A model generated the notes under the pieces. The model saw only the letters and a program-made list of their open reading frames with translations, did no database searches and was not told where the DNA came from. From contig JACKAX010000001.1 of assembly GCA_020634875.1 (NCBI GenBank), positions 1 to 64,000 on the forward strand: DNA of 64,000 nucleotides. The letters are read 5' to 3'. Positions 17,153 through 26,887 of the stretch are shown here, piece after piece. This stretch comes from Anaerolineales bacterium. Lineage in GTDB: Bacteria; Chloroflexota; Anaerolineae; Anaerolineales; JABWBV01. Numbering within the stretch: the stretch's first letter is position 1; each line of letters starts with the position of its first letter. A program made the position numbers and the translations under genes.

Positions 17153-17180
17153 TTGACAAGGCAACTTTTTTTGATAGCAT
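17153..17180 (+). promoter_or_regulatory. Promoter of the MarR/export operon
   Basis: TTGACA at 17153-17158 and TAGCAT at 17175-17180 are 16 bases apart, close to the sigma-70 optimum. The start of the MarR gene is 45 bases downstream. Confidence 0.6.
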
Positions 17181-17216
17181 TTAGCCCTGCTAACTATTAG
17201 CCCGTCTAACTATTGG
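17181..17216 (+). promoter_or_regulatory. Probable MarR operator
   Basis: TTAGC CCT GCTAA is followed by CTAACTATTAG and then CTAACTATTGG, so TTAG/CTAA half sites are repeated three times just after the -10 box. The position, covering the transcription start and reaching to the start codon, fits autorepression. Confidence 0.55.
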
Positions 17217-17224
17217 TTAACGAT

Positions 17225-17662
17225 ATGCCCCCCGCCCCTCAACTCGCTGCCCGCGAATTTCTCCAGATTGTTCCCCTTGCAATGCACGCCCTCGGCTCCG
17301 ACATGCGCCAGGCGACCGAATTGCCCGTCCCCGGCCATTTCAACCTGCTGTATATGCTCGCCGAAGGCCCTCACAATCTGCGGGAACTGGCCGAAAGGCA
17401 CAGCGTCTCTGCCCCCACGATGTCCAATACCATCTCCACGCTGGTAGACCGCGGCTGGGTTGCTCGCACCCAATCGGATGCAGATCGCCGCCAGATTTGC
17501 ATCTCCCTCACCCCGGCAGGGTATGATGTCCTCCAGGCCGTTCAAACCTTTGCCGAAAACCGTCTCACCGAAATCTTAGCCCCGTTGTCTACGGAGGAAA
17601 TGGAGCAATTAATCGCGGGCCTATCTGTATTACGGACAGCTTTTACACGTAGAAACTTATAG
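17225..17662 (+). CDS. MarR family transcriptional regulator
   Basis: A winged-helix repressor of 145 residues. The recognition region reads RELAERHSVSAPTMSNTIS and the wing follows with RGWVARTQSDADRRQ, the conserved DxRxx motif. It probably represses its own operon, which continues with the MacA, ATPase and permease genes; ligand release from DNA would induce export. The ATG at 17225 is preferred, though a TTG at 17213 is in frame. Confidence 0.9.
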   Translation: MPPAPQLAAREFLQIVPLAMHALGSDMRQATELPVPGHFNLLYMLAEGPHNLRELAERHSVSAPTMSNTISTLVDRGWVARTQSDADRRQICISLTPAGYDVLQAVQTFAENRLTEILAPLSTEEMEQLIAGLSVLRTAFTRRNL

Positions 17663-17741
17663 CATTTCGCTGGAACTTATAGACAAAAACGCCTTGCAAA
17701 CTCCAGTGAATTCCTATAAATCCCCTTCATTGAGGTAATCC

Positions 17742-19304
17742 ATGAAACGATTTCTTACCATCCTTCTCATCGTCATCGTCATCGGTGGTGGCCTGTTTGC
17801 CTTTGGCCAATACCGCGCCCAGCAAACCCGCGCAGAAACCCTCGCCAATTTACAAACCGAAGCCGCCCAAACCGGCTCATTGACCGCAACCGTTGGAGCT
17901 ACTGGGGTCGTCCATTCCAATCAGAGCGCCACCCTTACATGGGGAACCTCCGGCACTGTTGGAGAAGTCGCCGTCCGTGCAGGGGATTCCGTGACCACTG
18001 ATCAGGCACTCGCCTCGATCAACCAAACCACCCTCCCCCAAAACGTCATCCTCGCCCAGGCGGATCTCGTCAGCGCCCAGAAAGCCCTCGACGATTTATA
18101 CAACCTCGACCTGCAAAAAGCCCAGGCCGAAAAAGCCATCGAAGACGCCCAGAAAGCCCTCGATGATGCCCAAAATCCCGAATTGCAGCAGGCCCTCGCT
18201 CTTCAAAAGATTGCTGACGCCCAAAAAACCGTGGACACTGCCGAACGCAACCTCCGTCTCTTGCAAACGCCCGCCAGTCAGGCCGACATTGATGCAGCCA
18301 AAGCCCAAGTTGTCCTTGCCAAAGACGCCCTCGACCGTGCCCAAGATAACTTTGACCCGTGGGAAAGCAAACCTGAGGACAACCTCATCCGCGCCAACTT
18401 GCTCGCCAAACTCTCCGCCGCCCAGCAAAGTTACGATGCCGCTGTCCGCAACCTGAATGGGATGCTCGCCAACACAGCCAGCGCCACCGACCTCGCTGTT
18501 GCGGAAGCGGATGTCGCCACCGCCCAGGCCCAACTCCTCCAGGCCCAACGCGATTACGAAGATGTCAAAGACGGTCCCAGCACCGCGGAAATCTCCCTTC
18601 TTGAAGCGCAACTTTCTGATGCCCAGAAAAACTACGATGACCTAAATGCAGGTCCCGACCCCGACGATGTTGCCGCCGCCCAGGCCCGCATTGACGCCGC
18701 CCAGGCTACCCTGGACAGTGTCTCGATCAAAGCCCCTTTTGATGGCACCATCTCCGAAGTGAATGTCAAACCCGGTGATCTGGTCAGCCCCGGCTCCGTC
18801 GCCTTCAAACTTGATGACCTCTCCCGTCTGCTCGTGGACGTCGAGGTTTCCGAAGTGGACATCAATCGCATCCAAGTCGGGCAAAACGCGAGTTTGACCT
18901 TTGACGCCATCCTCAACAAAGAATATCAAGGCCAGGTTTCAGAAGTCGCGCTGGTGGGCACCACTTCTGCTGGGGTAGTAAGTTTCAAAATTACAATCGA
19001 ACTGCTCGACGCAGATGAAAACGTTCGGCCAGGGATGACGGCGGGGGTCAACATCGTAGTCAACGAGTTGCAGGATGTTCTCCTCGTCCCGAACCGCGCT
19101 GTGCGGTTGCTTAACGGCGAACGGGTTGTGTACATTCTCGATTCCACCTCCCCCGCGCCCGTTCCCGTGACCATTCAATTGGGCGTCTCCTCCGAAACTT
19201 ACAGCGAAGTCATCAGTGGCGAACTCAAAGTGGGCGACGAAATTGTTCTCAATCCTCCGACGGACTTTGGCTCCTTCTTCGCCGGTGGCCCTCCGGGGAG
19301 GTAA
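17742..19304 (+). CDS. MacA/HlyD-type periplasmic adaptor subunit
   Basis: One N-terminal membrane anchor (residues 4-22), a biotinyl-lipoyl half-domain, a long alpha-helical hairpin rich in Ala/Gln (about residues 110-320), the second lipoyl half (SVSIKAPFDGTISEVNVKPGD) and a beta-barrel domain with DINRIQVGQ. It links the inner-membrane ABC permease to the outside. At 520 residues it is longer than MacA of E. coli, chiefly in the coiled coil. GAGG lies 8 bases before the ATG. Confidence 0.92.
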   Translation: MKRFLTILLIVIVIGGGLFAFGQYRAQQTRAETLANLQTEAAQTGSLTATVGATGVVHSNQSATLTWGTSGTVGEVAVRAGDSVTTDQALASINQTTLPQNVILAQADLVSAQKALDDLYNLDLQKAQAEKAIEDAQKALDDAQNPELQQALALQKIADAQKTVDTAERNLRLLQTPASQADIDAAKAQVVLAKDALDRAQDNFDPWESKPEDNLIRANLLAKLSAAQQSYDAAVRNLNGMLANTASATDLAVAEADVATAQAQLLQAQRDYEDVKDGPSTAEISLLEAQLSDAQKNYDDLNAGPDPDDVAAAQARIDAAQATLDSVSIKAPFDGTISEVNVKPGDLVSPGSVAFKLDDLSRLLVDVEVSEVDINRIQVGQNASLTFDAILNKEYQGQVSEVALVGTTSAGVVSFKITIELLDADENVRPGMTAGVNIVVNELQDVLLVPNRAVRLLNGERVVYILDSTSPAPVPVTIQLGVSSETYSEVISGELKVGDEIVLNPPTDFGSFFAGGPPGR

Positions 19305-19307
19305 GGG

Positions 19308-19988
19308 ATGAGCGATCCAGTTATCATTGCCAAAGACTTAAGAAAAATCTACAAAATGGGCGATATCGAAGTCCACGCCCTGCGCGGCTTGTCCACTGAG
19401 GTGTACCGGGGGGAAGTGGTCTCAATTATGGGCCCGTCCGGATCGGGCAAATCCACGCTGATGAACATCATCGGTGCGTTGGACATCCCCACCAGCGGCG
19501 ATTACATCCTCGATGGGGAACGCGTCTCCGATCTGCGGGATGACCAACTTGCCGCCGTCCGCAACCGCAAGATCGGGTTCGTCTTCCAGAGTTTTAACCT
19601 CCTCTCGCGGGCCACCGCGCTGGCAAATGTGGAACTCCCCATGCGTTATGCGGGCATCACCAAAGGCCGCAAGCAACGCGCCAAAGAAGCCCTCGAAGCA
19701 GTTGGCCTGGGAGATCGCGTCAACCATCGGCCCACTGAACTCTCCGGCGGCCAACAGCAACGCGTCGCCATCGCTCGCGCACTGGTCAACAACCCCGCCA
19801 TCCTCCTCGCTGACGAACCCACCGGCAACCTCGATACCAAATCTGGCGTGGAGATCATGCAACTGCTCCTCAACCTGAACAAAGACCGGGGCACCACCCT
19901 CGTCATCGTCACCCACGACCCCGAAGTCGCCGAACAAACCCAGCGGGTCATTCGGATACGCGACGGAGTGGTGGAGGAAACACCATGA
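19308..19988 (+). CDS. ABC transporter ATP-binding protein, MacB/LolD type
   Basis: Walker [10 protein letters not shown]-loop VFQSFNLL, signature LSGGQQQR and Walker [13 protein letters not shown] are all present, with the H-loop VTHDPEVA. The short form without a membrane domain belongs to the MacB/LolD/FtsE group. It starts 3 bases after the adaptor gene and overlaps the permease gene by 4 (ATGA). Confidence 0.95.
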   Translation: MSDPVIIAKDLRKIYKMGDIEVHALRGLSTEVYRGEVVSIMGPSGSGKSTLMNIIGALDIPTSGDYILDGERVSDLRDDQLAAVRNRKIGFVFQSFNLLSRATALANVELPMRYAGITKGRKQRAKEALEAVGLGDRVNHRPTELSGGQQQRVAIARALVNNPAILLADEPTGNLDTKSGVEIMQLLLNLNKDRGTTLVIVTHDPEVAEQTQRVIRIRDGVVEETP

Positions 19989-21217
19989 CCATATTCCAGG
20001 CATTTCTCGAAGCCATCGAATCCCTCGCGGGGAACAAACTCCGCTCGGGGTTGACTATTCTCGGTATAGTGATCGGGGTCGGGGCCGTGATCGCGATGCT
20101 GTCCATCGGGCGGGGTGCGCAGGCTTCCATCACCGGCTCGATTCAAGGGATCGGAACCAACCTGCTTTTCGTCTTCCGCGGAAATTCGGATGATTCCGTG
20201 CGGAATCCCGCCCCCCTCACCCTGGGCGACGCGGACGCCATTTCTGAACCGTTTGCTGCCCCTGCCGTTTCCGGGGTCGCCCCCGTTTTGCAAGGGAGCG
20301 CAGAAGTCACCTACGGCAGCGAAAGCACCACCACCCAAGTGACCGGCGCAACCCCCGCGTACGGCCCTCTCCGCAATTACAACGTGACCGAAGGCGAGTT
20401 CATCAACGAGGGGCATTTGTTGGGCCGTTCATCTGTCGTGGTCCTCGGCCCGGACGTGGCAAAAGCCCTGTTCGGGCGCACGGAAGCCATCGTGGGCGAA
20501 ACCGTCCGCGTCGAAGGACAACCCTTCCGTGTGATCGGCGTCTTGGAAGCGAAAGGCGGTGGCGGTTTTGGCCCCAGCGAAGACGATCAGATTCTCGTCC
20601 CCCTTACCACGGCCCAAGCCCGGCTCATCCGCCGCAACCCCAGCGATCGCGTGGACATGATCATGGTGCAATCTATCAGCGCCGAAGCCGTGCCCCAGGC
20701 GCAGGAAGAAATTGCCGATATCCTCCGTGCCCGTCACAAGACCGCCGTCGGGATTGACGACTTTACCATCGCCACCCAACAGGAATTTTTGGACACCTTC
20801 TCGACCATTACGGGCGTGTTGACCATTTTCCTGGGCGGCATCGCGGGCATCTCTCTCCTCGTTGGCGGGATCGGGATCATGAACATCATGTTGGTCTCTG
20901 TCACCGAACGCACGCGGGAAATTGGCTTGCGAAAGGCGTTGGGCGCTCGCAAAGCGGACATTCTGATCCAGTTTTTGACGGAGTCTTCTGTCCTGAGTCT
21001 GGTTGGGGGGATTATCGGGATCGGGCTGGGTTGGTTGATTTCGATGATCGTTCAGCAAATCGCGGCCGCAAACGATACGGCGTTTATCCCCCAAATTGGG
21101 TGGGATGCAGTAATGCTTGCAACGATCTTTTCCGCCGCGGTGGGGTTGTTTTTTGGCATTTACCCCGCGAACCGGGCGGCGAGCCTGGAGCCAGTGGAAG
21201 CGTTAAGATACGAATAA
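19985..21217 (+). CDS. MacB/FtsX-type ABC permease
   Basis: The order is one N-terminal membrane segment, a large periplasmic MacB core domain (about residues 45-260), and three C-terminal segments; this is the fold of mechanotransmission ABC transporters. The cytoplasmic RTREIGLRKALGARK motif that contacts the ATPase is present. It works with the preceding two gene products. Substrates may be drugs, peptides or lipids; MarR control suggests a small molecule. Confidence 0.93.
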   Translation: MTIFQAFLEAIESLAGNKLRSGLTILGIVIGVGAVIAMLSIGRGAQASITGSIQGIGTNLLFVFRGNSDDSVRNPAPLTLGDADAISEPFAAPAVSGVAPVLQGSAEVTYGSESTTTQVTGATPAYGPLRNYNVTEGEFINEGHLLGRSSVVVLGPDVAKALFGRTEAIVGETVRVEGQPFRVIGVLEAKGGGGFGPSEDDQILVPLTTAQARLIRRNPSDRVDMIMVQSISAEAVPQAQEEIADILRARHKTAVGIDDFTIATQQEFLDTFSTITGVLTIFLGGIAGISLLVGGIGIMNIMLVSVTERTREIGLRKALGARKADILIQFLTESSVLSLVGGIIGIGLGWLISMIVQQIAAANDTAFIPQIGWDAVMLATIFSAAVGLFFGIYPANRAASLEPVEALRYE

Positions 21218-21241
21218 ACGTAGAGCGTAGAACGGGAAATC

Positions 21242-21262
21242 TTTTACGTTTTACGTTTTACG
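21242..21262. repeat. Tandem TTTTACG x3
   Basis: Three exact 7-base units in a row. The array runs into the 3' end of the DUF3109-like gene on the minus strand and encodes its last residues (NVKRKT). Confidence 0.7.
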
Positions 21263-21795
21263 TTCAAAAGGTATTCCAATTCTTCCGTAAACAACTCTCT
21301 CAAAACCACCTCTTCCTCTGCCAGGCGCACACAACTGGCGAGTTCGTCTGTCATAAAGCGAATCTCGTCCAGGGTGATGCGCCCGTGTTCGTCTAAATCG
21401 AGAGGGTGGAGGATGCAGTAGAAGGGTTTGAAACGCCAGGGGTGTTCGCCCGCGGCTTCACCGGCGACCTGGAGGGCGCATTTGTAGTCGTCGGGGCGCA
21501 TGAAGATGCAGGTGGAGCCGCCGTAGTGTTTGGGGTCGCGGATGACGCGGGTGTGGGTGACTTGTTTGGCGGGGGTGTGGCGGTCGGGTTCGATTTCCCC
21601 GTCGAACCAGCGGGAGGGGTCCCGACGTTTAGGGGGCAGATGGGGTTGGATCAGTTCGGCGTGGGCGAGCAGATCGGCTTGTTCGTCCAGATCAATCCAG
21701 ACGCCATATACACAGCAGGCGGATTTACATGCGGGCCAACCACAACGTTGGATGGGTTCGGAGTCGTTGAGGCGAGGAGAGATTCTAAGGGGCAT
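21244..21795 (-). CDS. DUF3109-like Cys-cluster protein
   Basis: A 183-residue soluble protein. The N-terminus has CGWPACKSACCVYGVWIDL and, further on, CIFM...KC and FYCILHPL, so about eight Cys are placed as in the YkgJ/DUF3109 group, thought to bind a metal. The function of that family is not established. It overlaps the downstream membrane-protein gene by 11 bases. Its last codons are made from a repeat array. Confidence 0.75.
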   Translation of the reverse strand: MPLRISPRLNDSEPIQRCGWPACKSACCVYGVWIDLDEQADLLAHAELIQPHLPPKRRDPSRWFDGEIEPDRHTPAKQVTHTRVIRDPKHYGGSTCIFMRPDDYKCALQVAGEAAGEHPWRFKPFYCILHPLDLDEHGRITLDEIRFMTDELASCVRLAEEEVVLRELFTEELEYLLNVKRKT

Positions 21796-23380
21796 CCGAT
21801 ACGATCCGGTAGATTTTCAGATTGGTTTTAGGCACGGCAACGATAAATTGGAAGCGGGCATTGTCTTGAGAGGTCTCGCGGAAGTTATCCAGGGCGGGAC
21901 GGGAGGGGGCAGGGAGAAGCAGGTAGTTGGCATGATACCGCTGGGCTACCTGGTATATCACGTCCAGATTTTCGTAGGGGATCATGACCGCTCGGTATTC
22001 GGTGGAGAGGTTCACTTCCCAGGGATTGCGGGTCATGAGGATGATTTCATTTTGCTCGCGCGGCTCGACTTTATCGTGGATGGTTTCCGTGAGGGCGGCC
22101 ATTGCCTGGGCGATTTCCGTATGAAAAGCAATTTTGCCCCGTGCGGTGGGAAAGGTTGTAAGGAGCGGAGGAAAAACAAAGACTATTGCAAGTAAGGTAG
22201 CAACATATTTGTTGGGGATGTGCCGCTCCAACGTATCGAAGGCAAACAGAAGCATGAAGGGCAGAACGGTCAACACGGCTTTTCCATACGAGCCATGCGT
22301 ACTGACAACGGTGGCGACGAGGGTATAAAACAGAAATTCCAACACCAAAAACACAAGGACGGGGAGATATTTACGCCAGCGTGGACGGTGCGTTGGGGAG
22401 AGGGTGAGTTCTACGAGGGAAACACCTACAAGCAACGAAACCATAGGGCCAAACTGTTGGTACATAATATCCAGGTTTGCAAGACCAGTGAGGATTTTTT
22501 GTTTCAGGATCGCGCGCCAGCCAAGCGTTAAGTAAGAGGATAACGAAAGGGGAGTAGAGTAAACGTATACTTGCTCGTGTTCTGTAGCAAAAGCGACGCG
22601 GGAGGGGCCAGGAGGAAGAAGCGCGCCAAAGTTGTGGAGATTGTAAACAAGTAGAGGAAGCAAAACGAGGAGGTATGCCCCCATTGCCAGGCCCATCCAA
22701 TGGAGGCGCGTTTTGAAGGGGAAGGGGGCGAGAAAAATTGTCAGGAGGAGAGTCGGGGCGAGCAGGAGGGCGTCCTGCCGGGTCAAGTGGGCAAGGCCTG
22801 TCACCATGCCCGCCCAGACAAAGTGTCGGGGGTTTTCGTTCCCCTTGAGCATCAAAAACAAGGCCAGGATCACGAAAAAGACGTAGTAAACAGGCGCATC
22901 TACGGAAATTGAAAAATCGAAGAGGGTAGGTTCAAAGAGCAGGTAAAACAGAACGAGGAAGGCGACAAATTTGGATGCGGTATAAGTGGGCGCGATCTGA
23001 GAAGTCAATACCGCAATGCCCACCCCGAACAAACTCGATAAAATCAAAATACTGAATAAATTGCGAAAGATGAAATATGGCACACTCATCAACACCGATG
23101 CGAATACCATCCAATAATCTGCCCCAGGGTGGGTAACGGCATTAGGCGCGGTTAGGTAGTGCCAGATATAGTTAATTTCTAATCCTTGCCCGGAGGTGAT
23201 GCTTTGGACAATGGTGTAGTAAAACGCGGGATCACCATGCCCGGGATGCGGAATTTGTGAAGCAAAATAGAACCGGGTGCCGAGAGCAACGATGAACAGG
23301 AGACCGGTTAAGATGTAAGGTTGAAGAAGTAGATTGAGATGTGGTTTGGAGCGTGTGGGGAGAGTTAGGGAGGGTTGCAT
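21785..23380 (-). CDS. GT-C type glycosyltransferase-like membrane protein
   Basis: About ten to twelve hydrophobic segments are visible, with a first outer loop reading PHPGHGDPAFYY, the D/E-containing loop that carries the catalytic Asp in GT-C (PMT/GT39-like) enzymes. A C-terminal soluble domain of about 120 residues follows. A polyprenyl-phosphate sugar donor would be expected. The ATG at 23380 is preferred; a TTG at 23389 is 3 codons upstream. Confidence 0.75.
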   Translation of the reverse strand: MQPSLTLPTRSKPHLNLLLQPYILTGLLFIVALGTRFYFASQIPHPGHGDPAFYYTIVQSITSGQGLEINYIWHYLTAPNAVTHPGADYWMVFASVLMSVPYFIFRNLFSILILSSLFGVGIAVLTSQIAPTYTASKFVAFLVLFYLLFEPTLFDFSISVDAPVYYVFFVILALFLMLKGNENPRHFVWAGMVTGLAHLTRQDALLLAPTLLLTIFLAPFPFKTRLHWMGLAMGAYLLVLLPLLVYNLHNFGALLPPGPSRVAFATEHEQVYVYSTPLSLSSYLTLGWRAILKQKILTGLANLDIMYQQFGPMVSLLVGVSLVELTLSPTHRPRWRKYLPVLVFLVLEFLFYTLVATVVSTHGSYGKAVLTVLPFMLLFAFDTLERHIPNKYVATLLAIVFVFPPLLTTFPTARGKIAFHTEIAQAMAALTETIHDKVEPREQNEIILMTRNPWEVNLSTEYRAVMIPYENLDVIYQVAQRYHANYLLLPAPSRPALDNFRETSQDNARFQFIVAVPKTNLKIYRIVSDAP

Positions 23381-23394
23381 ACATCGCAATTGGT

Positions 23395-23976
23395 TTATAC
23401 CAGTTCGATTTCATTTTCTTCTTCCGGGTGTCTATGGTCTCCATCGCCCCCGTTGCCCCCGCGCAAGGCACGGAGAAAAGCGAGGGTTGCGGAGGCTGCG
23501 AGTTGGCCTTGCATAAGGACGCGGTCGGTGAGGGTGCGGGCGCGGCGCAGACGAAGTTCCGGTTCGAGAGGGGTGAGTTGGTAGAGTTCGACGAGAACAC
23601 CGGCGGTGCTTTTGGGATGGATAAACGCGATCTTTTTGCCGCCCGTGCCGTGGATGGCTGTTTCGTTGATTAGTTGCACCCCTTTTCCTTTGAGATGGGT
23701 AAGCATGGCGTCAATATCGTCCACTTCCAGGCAGATGTGGTGCATTCCCGCGCCGCGTTTTTGAAGGAATTTGGCGACGCCGGAAGTATCGGTGGTGGGT
23801 TTGACGAGTTCAATTTCGCTTTCCCCGGTGGGGAGGAAGGCGACGACCGATTCCTGGTCGGGTACGTCTTCTACGTGGGCGAGGTTTAGGCCCAGCGCGT
23901 CCTGCCAAAAGGTGAGAGCGGTGGGAATGTCGTCTACGACAATGGCGATGTGGTCAATGCGTTTGATGGTGGGCAT
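23395..23976 (-). CDS. mce: Methylmalonyl-CoA epimerase
   Basis: It interconverts the (2R) and (2S) forms of methylmalonyl-CoA. The vicinal-oxygen-chelate fold shows metal ligands in DHIAIVV (His), GMHHICLEV (His) and VLVELYQL (Glu), and the family consensus FLQKRGAGMHHICLEVDD is intact. The core ends near residue 135; a C-terminal extension of about 55 residues, basic then Gly/His-rich, is unusual. The mutase gene lies 38 bases upstream, so both are in one propionate or methylmalonyl pathway operon. Confidence 0.92.
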   Translation of the reverse strand: MPTIKRIDHIAIVVDDIPTALTFWQDALGLNLAHVEDVPDQESVVAFLPTGESEIELVKPTTDTSGVAKFLQKRGAGMHHICLEVDDIDAMLTHLKGKGVQLINETAIHGTGGKKIAFIHPKSTAGVLVELYQLTPLEPELRLRRARTLTDRVLMQGQLAASATLAFLRALRGGNGGDGDHRHPEEENEIELV

Positions 23977-24014
23977 GAGGGTTCGTATTCCGTATGGAGT
24001 ATTTCGTATGGGGG

Positions 24015-25667
24015 TTATATCCAGCTTGAGGCCTGGTATTCTCCCCAGACGCCGCGGAGGGTGTGACAGATTTCACCAAGGGTGACATCGTTTTCAACGC
24101 ATTCAACGAAGAGGGGGAGCAGGTTTTCGTCTGTACGGGCAGTGGCATCGAGGTGGGTGCGGAGTTCGGCGACGCGGGTGTTGTCACGGCTGGCGCGGAG
24201 GGCGGTGAGTTTGGCGCGTTGGGATTGTTCGATGGCGGGGTCTACTTTGAGTTTTTCGAGGGTCAGTTCTTCGTCAATTTCATAGGCGTTGACGCCAACG
24301 ACGACTTCTTCGCCGATTTCGACGGCTTGGAGGGCACGGTAGGCGGCGTCTTGAATTTCGCCCTGGATGTAGCCGTTTTGGATGGCGGCGAGCGCGCCGC
24401 CCATGTCATCAATTTTTTTGAGGTATTCCGCCGCGCCGCGTTCGATCTCGTCGGTCAGGTGTTCGATGATGTAAGAACCGGCGAGCGGGTCAATGGTGTC
24501 AGCGATGCCCGATTCGTTGGCGATGATCTGCTGGGTGCGGAGGGCGATGCGGACGGCTTTTTCGGTAGGGAGGGCGAGGGCCTCGTCCATGCTGTTGGTG
24601 TGGAGGGATTGGGTTCCGCCCATGACGGCGGCGAGGGCTTGCAGGGCGACGCGGACAACGTTGTTTTCGGGTTGTTGGGCGGTCAGGGTGCTGCCCCCCG
24701 TTTGGGTGTGGAAGCGGAGCATCCAGGATTTTGGGTTTTTCGCGCCGAAACGTTCGCGCATGATCTTGGCCCACAAACGGCGGGCCGCGCGGAATTTGGC
24801 TACTTCTTCGAGGAAGTTGTTGTGGGCGTTGAAGAAGAAGGAGAGCTGATCGGCGAAGTCGTCCACGTCCAATCCGGCGTCCATGGCAGCTTGCACGTAG
24901 GCGATGCCATCCGCGAGGGTGAAGCCCACTTCCTGCACGGCGGTCGAACCGGCCTCGCGGATGTGGTAGCCGGAGATGGAGATGGTGTTCCAGCGGGGGA
25001 CTTCGGCTTTGCAGTAGCGGAAGAGGTCGGTGATGAGGCGCATGGAGGGGGCGGGCGGGAAGATGTACGTGCCGCGGGCGATGTATTCTTTGAGAATGTC
25101 GTTTTGGACGGTGCCGCGCAGTTGCCGGGGTTCGACGCCTTGACGTTTGCCGACGGCGATGTACATGGCGAGCAGAATCGTGGCCGGGGCGTTGATCGTC
25201 ATGCTGGTTGAGACTTTGTCCAGCGGGATGTCCCGGAAGAGGGTTTCCATGTCCGCGAGGGAGGAGATAGAGACGCCGACTTTGCCCACTTCGCCTTCCG
25301 CCATCGGGTCATCGGCATCGTAACCGATTTGGGTGGGGAGGTCGAACGCGACGGAGAGGCCGCTTTGGCCCTGTTCGAGCAGGTAGCGATAGCGGGCGTT
25401 GGAGTCTTCGGCGGTTGCGTAACCTGCGTACTGGCGCATGGTCCAGAAACGGCCCCGGTACATGGTGGGCTGGACGCCACGGGTGAAGGGGTATTCGCCG
25501 GGGAAGCCGAGCCTTTCCGCATAGTCATTTTCGTTTTCGGGGGTGAGAATGCGGGGGACGGGGATACCGGAGGAGGTTTTAAAGTCCGGTTTACGTTCGG
25601 GGAAGCGTTTGAGGGTGGGGTTAAGGGTGGTTTGTTCCCAGTGGGTTTGGGAGTTTTGAAGGGTCAT
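24015..25667 (-). CDS. mcmA: Acyl-CoA mutase large (catalytic) subunit, methylmalonyl-CoA type
   Basis: The catalytic TIM-barrel of B12-dependent methylmalonyl-CoA mutase: [28 protein letters not shown], and HNNFLEE followed by the [17 protein letters not shown] and [10 protein letters not shown] blocks. The Tyr in PTMY is the methylmalonyl type; isobutyryl-CoA mutases usually have Phe there. At 550 residues it lacks the C-terminal cobalamin domain, so a separate B12-binding subunit must be encoded elsewhere. The ATG at 25667 is preferred over one at 25700. Confidence 0.92.
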   Translation of the reverse strand: MTLQNSQTHWEQTTLNPTLKRFPERKPDFKTSSGIPVPRILTPENENDYAERLGFPGEYPFTRGVQPTMYRGRFWTMRQYAGYATAEDSNARYRYLLEQGQSGLSVAFDLPTQIGYDADDPMAEGEVGKVGVSISSLADMETLFRDIPLDKVSTSMTINAPATILLAMYIAVGKRQGVEPRQLRGTVQNDILKEYIARGTYIFPPAPSMRLITDLFRYCKAEVPRWNTISISGYHIREAGSTAVQEVGFTLADGIAYVQAAMDAGLDVDDFADQLSFFFNAHNNFLEEVAKFRAARRLWAKIMRERFGAKNPKSWMLRFHTQTGGSTLTAQQPENNVVRVALQALAAVMGGTQSLHTNSMDEALALPTEKAVRIALRTQQIIANESGIADTIDPLAGSYIIEHLTDEIERGAAEYLKKIDDMGGALAAIQNGYIQGEIQDAAYRALQAVEIGEEVVVGVNAYEIDEELTLEKLKVDPAIEQSQRAKLTALRASRDNTRVAELRTHLDATARTDENLLPLFVECVENDVTLGEICHTLRGVWGEYQASSWI

Positions 25668-25700
25668 GGAAATACTCGTGAAGCGGAATGAATCGCACAC

Positions 25701-25800
25701 AGATAGTACAGATTTGACGAATTTTCACAGATAAAAAATCAGCGGAAATCCGTTTGATCTGTCAAATCCGCGTTCAGTGGAAATTATACCGGATGCAGTT
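25701..25800. repeat. CAGATTTGAC-type inverted repeat in intergenic DNA
   Basis: GATTTGAC and GTCAAATC (8-bp arms) lie about 45 bases apart in a stretch with the words ACAGAT and AATCCG repeated. It resembles dispersed non-coding repeats and contains no coding signal. Confidence 0.4.
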
Positions 25801-25893
25801 ACATCCTGGATTTATAAAAGTTTTTTAGGCAGATGAATAGTTGGATGGTTTCCCGACGGATGGGAAAGGTGTCATGAAGAATGCACTATGTTT

Positions 25894-26880
25894 TTATGGA
25901 TTTATTCCACAGGTTGGTTGAGCCAGTAACCAATCTATAGCGGCTTGAGGAACATCCTTGCTGTTAATAGTTGGCGTAATTTCGTCCGGTCGAATGGCTA
26001 AGCCGTAAATCTCTCCATCTCGATCTAGATAAGTTGCAACGGTCAAAATAATGATTGCCCCGTCTTCAAGCGGAAATCCGGAGTTAGCAGTAGATAGACC
26101 CATTGTAGCTTGTCCAAAACTGCGCGTATTAGGACGGTGGCGGAAAGCAACCACTATGGCCTCCCCTGAACTCGCTGTTTGGCTAGAAGTGAGCACCGCA
26201 ACAGGAGGTGCAGGTGATATTAACTCATAAGGTTCCAATATTGTGACTATGCTGTTGTCGTTTATCAGCGATTGACCGTTTTGGTAATACCAATACGTTT
26301 GATTGCCATCCGCATCTATAAATGCGCCCACTTGTCCCTCCCCTAAAATAGGGCCAATACCAGCGAGCATTGGCCACATATTTCCGCCAGTATTGGATCG
26401 TAAATCAACAATCCACCCGCATGGTTCTTGAGCATCAAGCGTTCTAATAATTTGCTGCAAGGCATTTGCATATTTATCTATCTCATCCGGATTAAAGCTC
26501 GCAAACCCCGTCATAAAAATATAACCAATTTTTTCTTCTAAAATATTTCCTTTGGGCGTGGGAAAATCTCCAACTGTATAAGTTTGCATTTGCTTCACTT
26601 GTTCAGGTGTTAAGAAAAAACTATGATGATCCCCTATTGCTCGCAAAGCGTCTGAAATGGCAGGATAAGTATCCCTGATTTCTTCAGCCCCTTCTGCGAG
26701 TTTAAATGCATTCGTGTGGATATTATCCCAATTTACTTGATCCTTCCTGACAGAATTTTGCTCCATAAGATTGAGGGCATTATCCAAATAGGCCAAAGGA
26801 GTTGTCCTGTTTGAAAGGATTGCATATACGATCAGAATGTTGGTAAGAGGAATGATTAAGTGCAGTAGTTTCTGTTTCAT
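25894..26880 (-). CDS. S41 family peptidase, exported
   Basis: A signal-anchor of about 20 residues begins the protein. The TSPc protease domain carries IVDLRSNTGGN and TASSGEAIVVAF, where the Ser is the predicted nucleophile. At the usual Lys position is SFGQATMGLST, with no Lys, so the dyad is like the tricorn/TSPc-Glu type rather than the Ser-Lys Ctp type. It has no PDZ domain that I can see, which fits a short 328-residue member. Confidence 0.8.
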   Translation of the reverse strand: MKQKLLHLIIPLTNILIVYAILSNRTTPLAYLDNALNLMEQNSVRKDQVNWDNIHTNAFKLAEGAEEIRDTYPAISDALRAIGDHHSFFLTPEQVKQMQTYTVGDFPTPKGNILEEKIGYIFMTGFASFNPDEIDKYANALQQIIRTLDAQEPCGWIVDLRSNTGGNMWPMLAGIGPILGEGQVGAFIDADGNQTYWYYQNGQSLINDNSIVTILEPYELISPAPPVAVLTSSQTASSGEAIVVAFRHRPNTRSFGQATMGLSTANSGFPLEDGAIIILTVATYLDRDGEIYGLAIRPDEITPTINSKDVPQAAIDWLLAQPTCGINP

Positions 26881-26887
26881 GGGATTT

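Noticed and set aside
24063..25211. Plus-strand ORF of 382 codons antisense to the mutase gene
   Set aside because: It is a shadow of the GC-rich mutase codons, full of Gly, Val and Phe, with no domain; the mutase on the other strand is certain.
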